A stretch of DNA of 64,000 nt from Modestobacter versicolor (GCF_014195485.1 NZ_JACIBU010000001.1:3658001-3722000), one strand, 5' to 3'; positions 48,927 through 58,586 are shown, numbered from the stretch's first letter. Notes: a model not told the origin generated them from the sequence alone. A program made the numbers and translations.

Positions 48927-49868
48927 TCACAGTCGCGTGAAGGACCGCCGGTAGGCCGTCGGTGTGAGCCCGACCCGCCGTGCCAGGTGGAGGCGCAGCG
49001 AGTCGGCGCTGCCCATCCCGCTGTGGGCAGCGACCGTGGTCATCGGGAGTTCGGTGGCCTCCAACAGCTCGAGCGCTCGGTCGATCCGCTGGTGCAGGAG
49101 CCACTGCAGCGGGCTCAGGCCCGTCTCTGCGCGAAAGCGGCGAGTCAGCGTCCGCACGCTGCACTGGGCGTGCCGCGCCAGATCGGTCAACGTCAGCGGC
49201 TGGTCGAGTCGTTGCAGGGCCCAGGCCCTGGTGCCGGCGAGGGAGAAGTCGGTCTCGGCGGGGAGCGGAGTCCGGATGAACTGGGCCTGACCACCGGGGC
49301 GCACAGGTGCCACGACGGCGAGTCGGGCGATCGTGTTGGCCGCTGCCGCGCCGAGGTCGGACCGGACCATGTGCAGGCACAAGTCGATGCCGGCTGCCAG
49401 CCCGGCCGAGGTGAGCACCAGGCCGTCCTCGACGAAGAGGACGTCCGGCTCCAGCGCCACGGCCGGGTACCGGCGGCGGAACAGCTCTGACTTCGCCCAG
49501 AAGGTGGTCGCGCGGCGCCCGTCGAGCAGGCCGGCCTCGGCCAGGACGAAGGCGCCGGTGCAGATCGACGCCACGCGTTTGCCGGCTGCCGCCGCCGTCC
49601 GCACCGCGCTCAACACCGCCCTCGGGACGTCCTCGCGGGCCATTCCGCCGGTCACCATCACCGTGTCGGCGTCGGCGACCGCCTCGAGTCCCTCGCGGAC
49701 GCACACGTCGAAGGGGCCGTCCGACTCAAGGACCCCGGGCTCGGCGGCGCACACCCGGACGTCGTAGGCGCGCTGCCCGTCGACCTCCACCTGGCTGAAG
49801 ATCAGCTCGGGTATGGACAGGTCGAAGGCAGGGACCGGCGCTACGGCTATGACGACGATGCGGTGCAT
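48927..49868 (-). CDS. GlxA-type AraC-family transcriptional regulator (313 aa)
   Basis: N-terminal DJ-1/PfpI-like amidase domain (VVIAVAPVPAFDLSIPELIF; GKRVASICTGAFVLAEAGLL, where the elbow Cys is present) and a C-terminal double helix-turn-helix of the AraC family (LTLTDLARHAQCSVRTLTRR; TTVAAHSGMGSADSLRLHLA; VGLTPTAYRRSF). Such regulators often control the divergent gene, here the NAD(P)-binding protein at 49939. It is the first gene of the tRNA-Lys island; base composition is visibly less GC-rich than in flanking genes. Confidence 0.9.
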   Translation of the reverse strand: MHRIVVIAVAPVPAFDLSIPELIFSQVEVDGQRAYDVRVCAAEPGVLESDGPFDVCVREGLEAVADADTVMVTGGMAREDVPRAVLSAVRTAAAAGKRVASICTGAFVLAEAGLLDGRRATTFWAKSELFRRRYPAVALEPDVLFVEDGLVLTSAGLAAGIDLCLHMVRSDLGAAAANTIARLAVVAPVRPGGQAQFIRTPLPAETDFSLAGTRAWALQRLDQPLTLTDLARHAQCSVRTLTRRFRAETGLSPLQWLLHQRIDRALELLEATELPMTTVAAHSGMGSADSLRLHLARRVGLTPTAYRRSFTRL

Positions 49869-49938
49869 GGCTCGAACTTCCGGATAGCTGGCGTTCTGGC
49901 CACTCACCGTAAACCCCACGGCTCGGCAGGCTGTGGGC

Positions 49939-50862
49939 ATGTCCTTCGTCGTCGTCACCGGGGCCGGCGCAGCCGGCATGCCCACCGCCCGCCAGTTCGC
50001 CGAGAGCGGCGAGCGCGTCCGCCAGATCACCCGCAGCGGTCGCGGCGTCGACCACCCGCTCGTGGAACTCGTCGCGGCCGACGTCAACGACGCCGACCGG
50101 CTCACCGAACTCACCGCGGGGGCGCGGGTCCTGGTCAACTGCGCCGTTCCTGCCTACGACCGCTGGGCCGTCGAGATCCCGCGCATGGCCACGGCCCTGT
50201 TGACCGCTGTGGAACGGACCGGGGCGGGGTACGTGATGCTGGGCAACAGCTACGGATACGGCCAGGTGGACGGGCTCCTGACCGAGGACCTGCCGATGGC
50301 CGCCACGGGGGTCAAGGGCCGTGCGCGAGCGATGATGTGGCTGGACGCGCTGGCCGCCCAGAACGCAGGTCGCGCGCAGGTCACCGAGGTGCGCTCCGGA
50401 GCGTTCCTGGGCCCGGGACCGGTCGGTGCGTACGCGATGTTCGTGCTCGCGCCCGTCCTGGCGGGCGAGGTCGCGTCCTACCCCGGCGACCCGGACGCGC
50501 CGCACAGTTGGCACTACACCGAGGACATCGCCCGGACCCTCGTAGCCGCCAGTCGCAACGACCGCGCGTGGGGCCACGCCTGGCACGTGCCGGCCACCTC
50601 TTCCCTGCCGGTGCGGGAGCTGACCGAACGGCTGGCCGACCTGGCCGGCGCACCCACACCGCAGATCAACCGCCTCCACCGCGATGACCTGGTGAGTCTC
50701 GCCCGACAGCAGCCACTCTTCGCCGAGCTCCTCGAGGTGCTGCACAGCAACGAACACCCGCACGTGCTCGACTCCGCCCGCACCGAGGAGGTCCTGGGAG
50801 TCAAGGCGACGCCCCTGGAGACCGTCCTGCAGGCGACCCTGGCCGGCGCCGTCGACGCCTGA
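49939..50862 (+). CDS. NAD-dependent epimerase/NmrA-like SDR protein (307 aa)
   Basis: Atypical SDR with N-terminal Rossmann motif FVVVTGAGAAGMPTARQF and a sugar-epimerase-like body: LVNCAVPAYDRWA, YVMLGNSYGYGQVDG and SWHYTEDIARTLVAA. The active-site YxxxK is not clear, so it may be a redox sensor or an epimerase with different chemistry. ATG 49939 has CAGGCT six bases upstream. It is divergent from the AraC regulator (70 bp). Confidence 0.8.
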   Translation: MSFVVVTGAGAAGMPTARQFAESGERVRQITRSGRGVDHPLVELVAADVNDADRLTELTAGARVLVNCAVPAYDRWAVEIPRMATALLTAVERTGAGYVMLGNSYGYGQVDGLLTEDLPMAATGVKGRARAMMWLDALAAQNAGRAQVTEVRSGAFLGPGPVGAYAMFVLAPVLAGEVASYPGDPDAPHSWHYTEDIARTLVAASRNDRAWGHAWHVPATSSLPVRELTERLADLAGAPTPQINRLHRDDLVSLARQQPLFAELLEVLHSNEHPHVLDSARTEEVLGVKATPLETVLQATLAGAVDA

Positions 50863-51179
50863 GCGATCGGCGGGACACCCGGAGCGCGGCGGCGGCAGTC
50901 AGTCCACCAGGCTGCCCGGTCTCGTTGGGGGGCGGATGACGCCACGTGGCCGATCAGGCTGGCGGGGACAGCCTGGCCGTGGCTCACAGACGCCAGAGGT
51001 CGGCACACCTGGAGCGTCGGCTCGGACGTGCTCTTCGGACGGGCGCTGTCAGGCGTGGAGGAGCCACGGCGCACTCGTCACGGACCTGGCGTCAGACGCA
51101 TCGGCTACAGCGCGGCCGGTCAGGGCAGCGGAACCAAGACGCCCCATCCAGATGCCGTACATCCAAGAACGGGGAAGAC
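50863..51179. other. 317-bp intergenic stretch in the island
   Basis: I see no convincing gene, RNA or repeat here. Frames open across it are arginine/serine-rich shadows. The last 30 bases contain a weak ribosome-binding site (GGGGAAG) for the SnoaL-like gene; a promoter for that gene should lie within the stretch but no clear -10 is visible. Confidence 0.6.
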
Positions 51180-51650
51180 ATGACAGGCAGTGGGAAGTCG
51201 AAGCTCGAAGATGTCGCTGTGCAGTACTTCCGTCTGGTGGACGCCGGTGACCCAGCCGTCATCGACCTGTTCGTCGACGATGCGCAGATGTTCTACCCGA
51301 AGTTCGGACATGCGCGAGGCAAGGCGGAGATCGGAGCCTTCGCCCGAGGACTGGCCCGGGGCGTCTCCCGTCTCCAGCACGAGCTCGATGACTTCAACGT
51401 CATCGCGGTCGGGAGCTACGTCGTGGTCGAGGGTGCCGAACACGGACGGACGAGTTCGGGGATCGACTTCCCTGACGGCACGTCGTCGTTCGGCGTCTTC
51501 TGCAATGTCTTCGAGTTCGAGGGAGATCTGATCAAGCAGGTCCACATCTACGTGGATCCGGACTTCGCCAGCACGCATGCGGATGGGGTCGCGTGGGGGG
51601 AGTCGGTCCAAGCCGACATCGCCGAGCTCCGCAGGGCAGACAAGACCTGA
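51180..51650 (+). CDS. SnoaL-like (NTF2-fold) protein (156 aa)
   Basis: Cone-shaped alpha+beta fold with LEDVAVQYFRLVDAGDPAVI, DLFVDDAQMFYPKFGHARGK, and late strands FNVIAVGSYVVVEGAEHG, GVFCNVFEFEGDLIKQVHIY. Members act as small isomerases/hydrolases or carry no catalysis. ATG 51180 is preceded by GGGGAAG. Codon third positions include more A/T than neighbouring core genes, consistent with acquired DNA. Confidence 0.8.
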   Translation: MTGSGKSKLEDVAVQYFRLVDAGDPAVIDLFVDDAQMFYPKFGHARGKAEIGAFARGLARGVSRLQHELDDFNVIAVGSYVVVEGAEHGRTSSGIDFPDGTSSFGVFCNVFEFEGDLIKQVHIYVDPDFASTHADGVAWGESVQADIAELRRADKT

Positions 51651-51748
51651 CGGCTGCGACGGCGCCTGGGCTGGTCCCTCGTCACCGACCGTTCCCCTCC
51701 GACCGCCCGACCATGCCGCGGGCATGGTCGGGCGCGCCGACGGTCCGC

Positions 51749-52438
51749 TCAGGAGCCGGCCGCCGCCTTGATGATGTCGGCGACCGCGTCGGGCCGGGAG
51801 AGGAAGACGGCGTGGCTCCCGGCCACCTCAGTCACCGTGGCGCCGGCCCGCTCCGACATGAACTGCTGGGCCGGCGGCGGGATCATCTTGTCCTCGGTGG
51901 TGATGAGGTACCAGCTCGGCTTGACCCGCCAGGCCGGGTCGGTCACCGCGCCGCCCAGGGCCTCGACGCCCCAGGGCACCTGCGAGGCCGCCATGAAGCG
52001 CGCCTGCGCCTCCGGGACGTCCCCGGCGAAGGACGCGGGGAACGCCTTCCGGTCCAGGAAGAGGAAGCCGTCCACCGGCGGCAGGATCGGCGGCACGGGC
52101 GCACCGGGCGGCGGGTCGGCGATCAGGGTGTTCACCGACTCGCCCTCGTCCAGGGCGAACGCGGCGATGTAGGCCAGTGACGCGACCTTCTCGTGGGTGC
52201 CGGCCTGGCTGATCACCGCGCCGCCGTAGGAGTGCCCGACGAGGACGGTCGGGCCGTCCTGCTGGTCGAGGACGCGGCGGGTGACAGCCACGTCGTCCTC
52301 GAGGGACAGCGTCGGGTTCTGGACCACGCTGACCTGGTAACCGTCGGCGGTGAGCAGGTCGTACACGCCCTGCCACCCCGAGCCGTCGACGAACCCGCCG
52401 TGCACCAGCACGACGTTGCGGATGGGTCCTGTGCTCAT
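51749..52438 (-). CDS. alpha/beta hydrolase, probable esterase (229 aa)
   Basis: Oxyanion region NVVLVHGGFVDGSGWQ, nucleophile elbow TVLVGHSYGGAVISQAG with the catalytic Ser, acid/support strand SWYLITTEDKMIPPPAQQ, and catalytic His in EVAGSHAVFLSRPD. This is the small hydrolase group often annotated as salicylate esterase/AB hydrolase. ATG 52438 is divergent from a TetR gene; the 103-bp gap carries two identical operators in opposite orientation, so expression is probably repressed by that TetR. Confidence 0.88.
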   Translation of the reverse strand: MSTGPIRNVVLVHGGFVDGSGWQGVYDLLTADGYQVSVVQNPTLSLEDDVAVTRRVLDQQDGPTVLVGHSYGGAVISQAGTHEKVASLAYIAAFALDEGESVNTLIADPPPGAPVPPILPPVDGFLFLDRKAFPASFAGDVPEAQARFMAASQVPWGVEALGGAVTDPAWRVKPSWYLITTEDKMIPPPAQQFMSERAGATVTEVAGSHAVFLSRPDAVADIIKAAAGS

Positions 52439-52451
52439 GGGTCCTCCAAGT

Positions 52452-52470
52452 AGAATGAACGTTCTGTCTT
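52452..52470. promoter_or_regulatory. TetR operator, left copy
   Basis: The 19-bp site agaatgaacgttctgtctt contains the palindrome AGAACGTTCT-like core GAACGTTC. Its reverse complement differs by one base from the right copy. It lies 14 bp from the hydrolase start, where bound repressor would block transcription. Confidence 0.75.
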
Positions 52471-52505
52471 ACCGGACGATCGTGACGTCGCTTGCGCCCG
52501 GTGTC

Positions 52506-52524
52506 AAGACAGAACGTTCGTTCT
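52506..52524. promoter_or_regulatory. TetR operator, right copy
   Basis: The site aagacagaacgttcgttct is the inverted mate of the left copy, centred 54 bp away. It lies 18 bp before the TetR start and would allow autoregulation. TAGACT at 52530-52535 may be the tetR -10 box. Confidence 0.75.
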
Positions 52525-52541
52525 TTTGTTAGACTGAGGAC

Positions 52542-53144
52542 ATGCTGATCGAGGCGGCCTTCGCGGCGGCGTCATCTGGGCCTCGTGCACCGACCGCTCG
52601 GGACCGGCTGCTCCGCACGGCGGGACGGCTGTTCTATGCGGAGGGGATCAAGGCGGTCAGCGTCGACCGGCTCCTGGTCGAGGCCGGGACCACGCGGGCG
52701 ACCTTCTACCGGCACTTCGCCGGCAAGCAGGACCTCGTCCTCGCCTACCTCGGGACGGTGGACGCCCACCTCAGAGCCCATGTCGACGAGGTCCTGGCCT
52801 CGGGGGCTGGTCCCGAGCCGCTGCTGTACGGCATCGCCGAGGAGATCGGCGGGGACATCTGCGGCCCGGGCTTCCGTGGGTGCCCGTTCCTCAACGCCGC
52901 TGCCGAGCACCCGGACGCCGATGACCCGGTCCACCGGGCGGTGCTGGCGCACCGGCAGTGGTTCTCCGGTGTCGTCACTGATGCGCTGATCCGCCTAGGA
53001 CACCCTCGAGCGGAGGCTGCAGCCCGGCAGCTGGTGATGCTGCGTGACGGGGCGATGGCCGCCGGCCATCTCTCCGACCCCGACGTGGTGCGCGAGAGCC
53101 TGCTGACGGGCACCAAGGACCTGCTCGACTTCTCGCGCAACTGA
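52542..53144 (+). CDS. TetR-family repressor (200 aa)
   Basis: N-terminal helix-turn-helix: ARDRLLRTAGRLFYAEGIKA, VSVDRLLVEAGTTRATFYRH, FAGKQDLVLAYL. The C-terminal ligand-binding helices include GDICGPGFRGCPFLNAAAEH, a motif found in the YcdC/AcrR-like group that senses small lipophilic molecules. ATG 52542 has CTGAGG six bases upstream. It likely represses itself and the divergent hydrolase through the two operators between them. Confidence 0.92.
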   Translation: MLIEAAFAAASSGPRAPTARDRLLRTAGRLFYAEGIKAVSVDRLLVEAGTTRATFYRHFAGKQDLVLAYLGTVDAHLRAHVDEVLASGAGPEPLLYGIAEEIGGDICGPGFRGCPFLNAAAEHPDADDPVHRAVLAHRQWFSGVVTDALIRLGHPRAEAAARQLVMLRDGAMAAGHLSDPDVVRESLLTGTKDLLDFSRN

Positions 53145-53210
53145 CTCGACACCGGCGCCCGCAAGACGCCCACAGAAGGGTCGTCACCGCTCGTTCGCGA
53201 TCATGTACTC

Positions 53211-53229
53211 CCAGCGGTGGATCCGCTGG
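53211..53229. terminator. hairpin after the TetR gene
   Basis: CCAGCGG and CCGCTGG form a 7-bp stem with a five-base loop, 67 bp after the TetR stop. No T-run follows. It may end TetR transcription. Confidence 0.4.
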
Positions 53230-53288
53230 TCATGCACTCGCTCGTCAGTGAACGCACAGGTCAGAACACCGTGGCGTCCGAACTCGTG

Positions 53289-53326
53289 ATCCGCGGGTGG
53301 TGGGTTCGATCCCACGGGGCCCACCG
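53289..53326 (+). repeat. partial copy of the tRNA-Lys 3' end (probable attachment-site remnant)
   Basis: 38 bases match 48856-48894, which is the 3' part of tRNA-Lys plus three bases, with one substitution and one missing C in the T stem. It begins inside the anticodon stem and includes the T arm and acceptor. A duplicated tRNA 3' end in direct orientation is the classic trace of integration by a tyrosine recombinase. The enclosed DNA (about 4.4 kb) has five genes and no integrase. Confidence 0.85.
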
Positions 53327-53354
53327 CCGGACCGCCGTCGGGGACACTCGGGCC

Positions 53355-53789
53355 ATGCCTGACGGGGAGTACGCGCCGAGCACGGTGCCCTGGGTGCGCG
53401 AGGAGGTCGAGCACCTCGAGCGCACCGGCACCGGGCTGCGCGGGCGCTCCGTCGTCCTGCTCACCACGGTCGGGCGGCGCACCGGGCTGGTCCGCAAGAC
53501 CCCGCTGATGCGCGTGGAGCACAAGGGCGTCTACGCCGCGGTCGCCTCCACCCGCGGTGGTGACCGGCACCCCGACTGGTACGCCAACGTGCTGGCCCAT
53601 CCGGAGGTCGAGCTGCGCGACGGGGACTCCGTACTGCAGCTCGTCGCCCGGGAGGCCGTCGGCGCGGAGCGGAGCCGGTGGTGGTCGCTCGCCTGCACGG
53701 TGTTCCCGTCCTACGTCGACTACCAGAGCAGGGCCCCGCGGCGGATCCCGGTGCTCCTGCTCGAGCCCCGGCCTGAGGCCACGCAGTGA
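53355..53789 (+). CDS. nitroreductase/F420-dependent Ddn-like protein (144 aa)
   Basis: Split-barrel fold of the DUF385/Ddn group: VVLLTTVGRRTGLVRKTPLM, then YAAVASTRGGDRHPDWYANV and HPEVELRDG, with VFPSYVDYQSRAPRRIPVLL at the end. These are the hallmark motifs of F420H2-dependent quinone or nitro reductases of actinobacteria. It begins just outside the island, 28 bp beyond the tRNA remnant; GACACT six bases before ATG 53355 may be its -10. Confidence 0.9.
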   Translation: MPDGEYAPSTVPWVREEVEHLERTGTGLRGRSVVLLTTVGRRTGLVRKTPLMRVEHKGVYAAVASTRGGDRHPDWYANVLAHPEVELRDGDSVLQLVAREAVGAERSRWWSLACTVFPSYVDYQSRAPRRIPVLLLEPRPEATQ

Positions 53790-53805
53790 ACGGCCGGACG
53801 TCGAC

Positions 53806-54219
53806 ATGTCGACACGGGGCGGGGTGACGCCGGACGCGCCGGTCTGGACGGAGCTGGCGCCGGAGCGTGCCCCGTCCGACGAGGAGCGACGGTTGCTGGA
53901 GTGGCTGGCGGCGGCCGTCGACGAGCCGCTGCTGCACGACCACGTCGCCACGGCAGCGGTGACCGCCGTGTGCCGCTGCGGGTGCCCGTCGGTCCGGCTG
54001 CGCAGCGCCGCGGCCCCGATTCCAGAGGCGCGCGTGTCGCAGCTGTCGCACGGCAGCCGACCCGACTACTTCTCGGTGTCCGCCGCTGGTCCGGCCGGCG
54101 TGCAGGTCGTGCTGCACGTGGCCCGTGGCCGGCTCCTGGAGCTGGAGGTCTTCGCCGGTGAGGGGGTCGCCGCTCCGGTCCCGGACGTGCGTGACCTGAC
54201 CGACGTCACCGTGTCCTGA
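53806..54219 (+). CDS. hypothetical protein (137 aa)
   Basis: N-terminal helix SDEERRLLEWLAAAVDEPLL, a CRCGCPSVRLRS segment, and a beta-rich end (VQVVLHVARGRLLELEVFAG). The W-L-x(8)-LL start with a C-x-C-G-C-x-S stretch is shared by a group of small uncharacterised actinobacterial proteins. ATG 53806 is 16 bp after the reductase stop, so they may be co-transcribed. Function unknown. Confidence 0.6.
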   Translation: MSTRGGVTPDAPVWTELAPERAPSDEERRLLEWLAAAVDEPLLHDHVATAAVTAVCRCGCPSVRLRSAAAPIPEARVSQLSHGSRPDYFSVSAAGPAGVQVVLHVARGRLLELEVFAGEGVAAPVPDVRDLTDVTVS

Positions 54220-54375
54220 TCCGACCCGCGGGGCCTCGTGTCACATCTGCGGGCTCGGCGGTGCTGTAGAGACATGGACCTGGTCAGGAACGGACGAGCG
54301 GCACCGGCGGCCGTCCTGATGTCCCCTGCTGTGGTGGCCGGCACCGCGGAGGGGCGGGGCGGGAGGGCGAAGCGC

Positions 54376-54900
54376 GTGACCGTGTCGCGTTCGGCCCCCG
54401 GCGCCGTCCGCCCGGACCTGGCCGACGTGTTCCGCCGCGACTACGCGCAGGTCGTCGGGGTCGCCGCCCGCGTCCTCGGCTCCCGCGACCAGGCCGAGGA
54501 CGTCGCCCAGGAGGTCTTCCTCTCCTTCGGGCACTCCTCCGTCCCGGCCGCGGAGGCCCCCGGCTGGCTCTCGGTCGCCGCCGCCCACACCGCGCTCAAC
54601 CTGCTCCGCTCCGGGCGCCGCCGCTCGTCGCGCGAGGAGGTCGCCGCGCTGGCCGAGGACGTCGTCGTCCCCGACGTCGCCGACGCCGTCGTCACCAACG
54701 AGGAACGCAGCCGGGTGCGCGCCGCGCTCGCCCAGCTGCCCCACAAGCAGGCCGTCGCCCTCGTGCTGCGGCACAGCGGCCTCAGCTACGCCGAGGTCGC
54801 CGCAGCCCTCGATCTGTCCCCCGGAAGCGTCGGCACCACCGTCCGCCGCGCCGAATCCGCCCTGCGCAAGGAGCTGGACCGCAATGCGTCATCCGACTGA
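54376..54900 (+). CDS. ECF-type RNA polymerase sigma factor (174 aa)
   Basis: Region 2 (FRRDYAQVVGVAARVLGSRD, QAEDVAQEVFLSF) and region 4 (LPHKQAVALVLRHSGLSYAE; VAAALDLSPGSVGTTVRRAE) are present, with a short linker. GTG 54376 is chosen because GGGAGGG lies nine bases upstream and the region 2 helix follows at the normal distance; an upstream GTG/ATG would add an unlikely tail. It overlaps the putative anti-sigma gene by 17 bp. Confidence 0.9.
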   Translation: MTVSRSAPGAVRPDLADVFRRDYAQVVGVAARVLGSRDQAEDVAQEVFLSFGHSSVPAAEAPGWLSVAAAHTALNLLRSGRRRSSREEVAALAEDVVVPDVADAVVTNEERSRVRAALAQLPHKQAVALVLRHSGLSYAEVAAALDLSPGSVGTTVRRAESALRKELDRNASSD

Positions 54901-55972
54901 GGGCGTGCTCCGCCGCCTCATCGACGAGCCGGCCGGTGTCGCCGACCCCGACCGCCAGCACGTCGCCACCTGCCAGCAGTGCCTCACCGCGCTGGCCGCC
55001 GCCCGCGAGGACGCCACCCTCGTCGGCGCCGCGCTGACCACCTCGGTCCGCCCGGACGTCGACGCCGCCTGGCAGCGCCTCTCCACCGCCGCCCGCGCCA
55101 CGGCACCGGCGCCGGTCGCCGCCCCGGTGCCCCGCCGGGCCCGCCGCGGCCGGGAGCTGCTCCGCCGCCCCGCCGTGGCCGCCGCGGCGTTCGCCGTCGT
55201 CCTGGCCGGTGCGGGCACCGCGGCCGCCAACGACTGGCTGCCGATCTTCCGCACCGAGCAGGTCGCCGCGGTCAGCTTCGACACCGCCGACCTCGTCGGC
55301 CTGCCCGACCTCACCGCCTACGGTGACGTCGTGGTGACCGGGGACGGCGACCCGCGCGAGGTCGCCGACGCGGACGCCGCAGCCGCGGCGTCCGGGCTGG
55401 ACGTGCCCGAGGTCGGCACCCTGCCGCAGGGCGTCAGCGGTGAGCCGACCTACCAGGTGGGCAGCCAGCTGAGCGCCACGTTCACCTTCTCCGCCGACCG
55501 CGCCGCCCAGGCCGCCGCGGAGGCGGGGGAGACGCTGCCGCCGCCCCCGCCGGGGCTCGACGGGAGCCAGGTGCGCCTGGACGCCGGGCCGGGCGTCGTC
55601 GCCGTCTGGACCCAGCCGGAGACCGGCATCCCCGCGCTGGTCGTGGGCCGCGCGGTCGCCCCGACGGCGTACTCCTCCGGCCTGCCGTTCGAGACGGTCC
55701 GCGACTACCTGCTGTCGCTGCCCGGCCTCCCCGAGGACGTCGCCGCCCAGCTGCGCACCTTCACCGCCGACGGCTCGACCCTGCCGCTGCCGGTGCCCGC
55801 CGACCAGGTCGAGAGCTCGACGGCCGACGTCGACGGGGTGCCCGCCACGGTGCTGGAGACCCGGGACCGCTCGCTGGCCGCCGTGGTCTGGGTGGACGAC
55901 GGCGTGCTGACCGCCGTCGCCGGCCCGCTCGACACCGACGAGGTGCTCTCGATCGCCCGGGACCTCGACTGA
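54884..55972 (+). CDS. putative zinc-type anti-sigma factor, membrane protein (362 aa)
   Basis: The N-terminus has a ZAS-like motif HVATCQQC (HxxxCxxC), followed by a Pro/Arg-rich segment, one TM helix (VAAAAFAVVLAGAGTAAA) and a 240-residue extracytoplasmic domain. That domain contains SATFTFSADRAAQAAAEAG, FETVRDYLLSLPGLPEDVAA and VPATVLETRDRSLAAVVWV. Position overlapping the sigma gene and the zinc motif indicate it sequesters that sigma factor and releases it on an outside signal. Two nucleotides separate it from the ABC genes, which may be its regulon. Confidence 0.8.
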   Translation: MRHPTEGVLRRLIDEPAGVADPDRQHVATCQQCLTALAAAREDATLVGAALTTSVRPDVDAAWQRLSTAARATAPAPVAAPVPRRARRGRELLRRPAVAAAAFAVVLAGAGTAAANDWLPIFRTEQVAAVSFDTADLVGLPDLTAYGDVVVTGDGDPREVADADAAAAASGLDVPEVGTLPQGVSGEPTYQVGSQLSATFTFSADRAAQAAAEAGETLPPPPPGLDGSQVRLDAGPGVVAVWTQPETGIPALVVGRAVAPTAYSSGLPFETVRDYLLSLPGLPEDVAAQLRTFTADGSTLPLPVPADQVESSTADVDGVPATVLETRDRSLAAVVWVDDGVLTAVAGPLDTDEVLSIARDLD

Positions 55973-55973
55973 C

Positions 55974-56974
<1,001 letters not shown>

Positions 56975-56978
<4 letters not shown>

Positions 56979-57832
56979 CGACCGCCCGCACGGTGCTCAC
57001 CATCGCCGCGCTGACCCTGCGCGAGGCGTCCCGCCGCCGGGTGCTGTGGGCGCTGGCCGGGCTCACCCTGGTGCTGCTCGTGCTCAGCGGCTGGGGGTTC
57101 TCCCGGCTGGCCGCCGAGTCCGACATCGGCGAGCTGACCAGCGGCCAGGCCCGGCTGGTGGCCTCGCAGGTGCTCAACCTGGTGATGTTCGGCCTCAGCC
57201 TCATCGCCGCGCTGGGCACCGCCTTCCTCGCCGGGCCGACGCTGTCCGGCGAGATCGAGTCCGGCATCTCGCTGTCCGTGCTGGCCCGCCCGGTCCGCCG
57301 GTCGACGGTGCTGCTGGGCAAGTGGCTGGGGCTGGTGGCGTTCGGCAGCGGGTTCGTCGTGCTGGCCGGCCTGGCCCAGTGCCTCGTCGTCCTCGCGGTG
57401 GTCGACTACTGGCCGCCGCAGCCGGCCGCTGCGCTGGCGCTGCTCGCCGCGCAGACCGTGGTGCTGCTGACCCTGGGGCTGCTGCTGTCGACGGTCATCT
57501 CGCCGATGGCCTCGGGTGTGGTCGCCGTCGGCCTGTTCGGGGCCACCTGGATCGCCGGGGTCGTCGGGGGTGTGGGCGGGGCGCTGGGCAACGAGGGCGT
57601 CGCCCGGGTCGGCACCGTGTCGCGGATGGTGCTGCCCACCGACGGGCTGTGGCGCGGGGCCATGCACGCCTTCCAGGACCCGGGCGCGCTCACCCAGCTC
57701 GGCCCGGCGTTCGAGGGCTTCCCGTTCCTGAGCGAGGCGCCGCTGACGGCGGCCTACCTCACCTGGGCCGCCGTCTGGGTGGCGATGGTCTGGGGCCTGG
57801 CCGCGGCCTCCTTCGCGCGCAAGGACCTCTGA
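56975..57832 (+). CDS. ABC-2-type transporter permease (285 aa)
   Basis: Six TM helices, from RVLWALAGLTLVLLVLSGWG to AAVWVAMVWGLAAASFARKDL, with the ABC-2 conserved loop GPTLSGEIESGISLSVLARPVRR between helices 2 and 3. Together with the ATPase it forms an exporter, substrate unknown. The family (ABC-2 'NosY-like') often serves copper, multidrug or lipid export. The start GTG 56975 overlaps the ATPase stop. Confidence 0.9.
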
Positions 57833-57928
57833 GCGCGCGGGGTGGGCTGGCACCGGCGGGTGCCGTGGGCCAGGCTGTGGCCGACGGTGCCACGGGGGCT
57901 GCCGGTCGACCCGGAGGGAGGCGCCGCG

Positions 57929-58102
57929 ATGACCTCCGTCGAGGCGGTCAGGTGCCACCGCTGCGGGCACGGCTACCGCGCGCACCAGCCGGCCTGCACG
58001 ACGGGCGCGTCGACCGGGGTCGGCTGCCGCTGCGACGGGTTCCGCTGGGTCGACCCGGCGCCGGCCGCCGACGTCCGCGGTTACCACCGCCCGCTGCCCT
58101 GA
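57929..58102 (+). CDS. small zinc-binding-type protein (57 aa)
   Basis: CHRCGHGYRAH and later VGCRCDGF give a C-x2-C plus C-x-C arrangement, probably one zinc site. ATG 57929 has GGAGGGAGG ten bases upstream. The region from 57842 could extend the frame, but the Shine-Dalgarno favours the short form. Function unknown. Confidence 0.6.
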   Translation: MTSVEAVRCHRCGHGYRAHQPACTTGASTGVGCRCDGFRWVDPAPAADVRGYHRPLP

Positions 58103-58370
58103 CCCGACGCGCCACGGGCCGCGGCGACCGCGCGCCCCAGCGCCGCTCCACGGGCCGATGAGGGCAAAAGCCCAGGTCGCGGTGGTGCTGATGTCGACAA
58201 GGCGGCTGCCCGGAGGCGGGTCATCGACCGCCGGAGGGGTTCGCACAACGATTGGGTGACGGGCCCCGGACGGCGGTGTCGCAGCGCGCCGTCGGAGCCC
58301 CTGCGGGCCCTACCTTTCGTCGTGTCGCGGTACTTCCCCCGCCGTGACGGACAGCACCGAGGAGACCCGC

Positions 58371-58586
58371 GTGAACTCCCCTCTCGACCTGGCACCCCGC
58401 CCACGATCCGTCCCCGTCGCCGAGGAACTGGACCTGGCCGAGCTGCTCGACCTCTTCGCCCCGCCCCCGGACGGCGAGCTGTCGCCGCGCGAGTCCCTCC
58501 GCGCATCCGGCGTCCGGCTGCTCGGCTGGGCGCAGGACTCCTCCCGCCGCGCCGCCCGCTGGGGCGCCCCGGGGGTGTCGCGGTGA
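58371..58586 (+). CDS. hypothetical small protein (71 aa)
   Basis: Acidic helix with LAEELDLAELLDLFAPPPDG is absent of known motifs (the stretch is split by the start choice): SVPVAEELDLAELLDLFAP and SPRESLRASGVRLLGWAQD. GTG 58371 is set by GAGGAG six bases upstream. The stop overlaps the start region of the next gene (GTGA at 58583), so both are translated together. Confidence 0.5.
   Translation: MNSPLDLAPRPRSVPVAEELDLAELLDLFAPPPDGELSPRESLRASGVRLLGWAQDSSRRAARWGAPGVSR

Noticed and set aside
50946..51179. N-terminal extension of the SnoaL-like protein
   Set aside because: The extension is Arg/Ser-rich, non-homologous in character and starts without a ribosome-binding site; the fold begins normally at ATG 51180.
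53184..53951. Minus-strand frame crossing the tRNA remnant and the reductase gene
   Set aside because: It lies antisense to the reductase and shows no recognisable domain, in particular no integrase.
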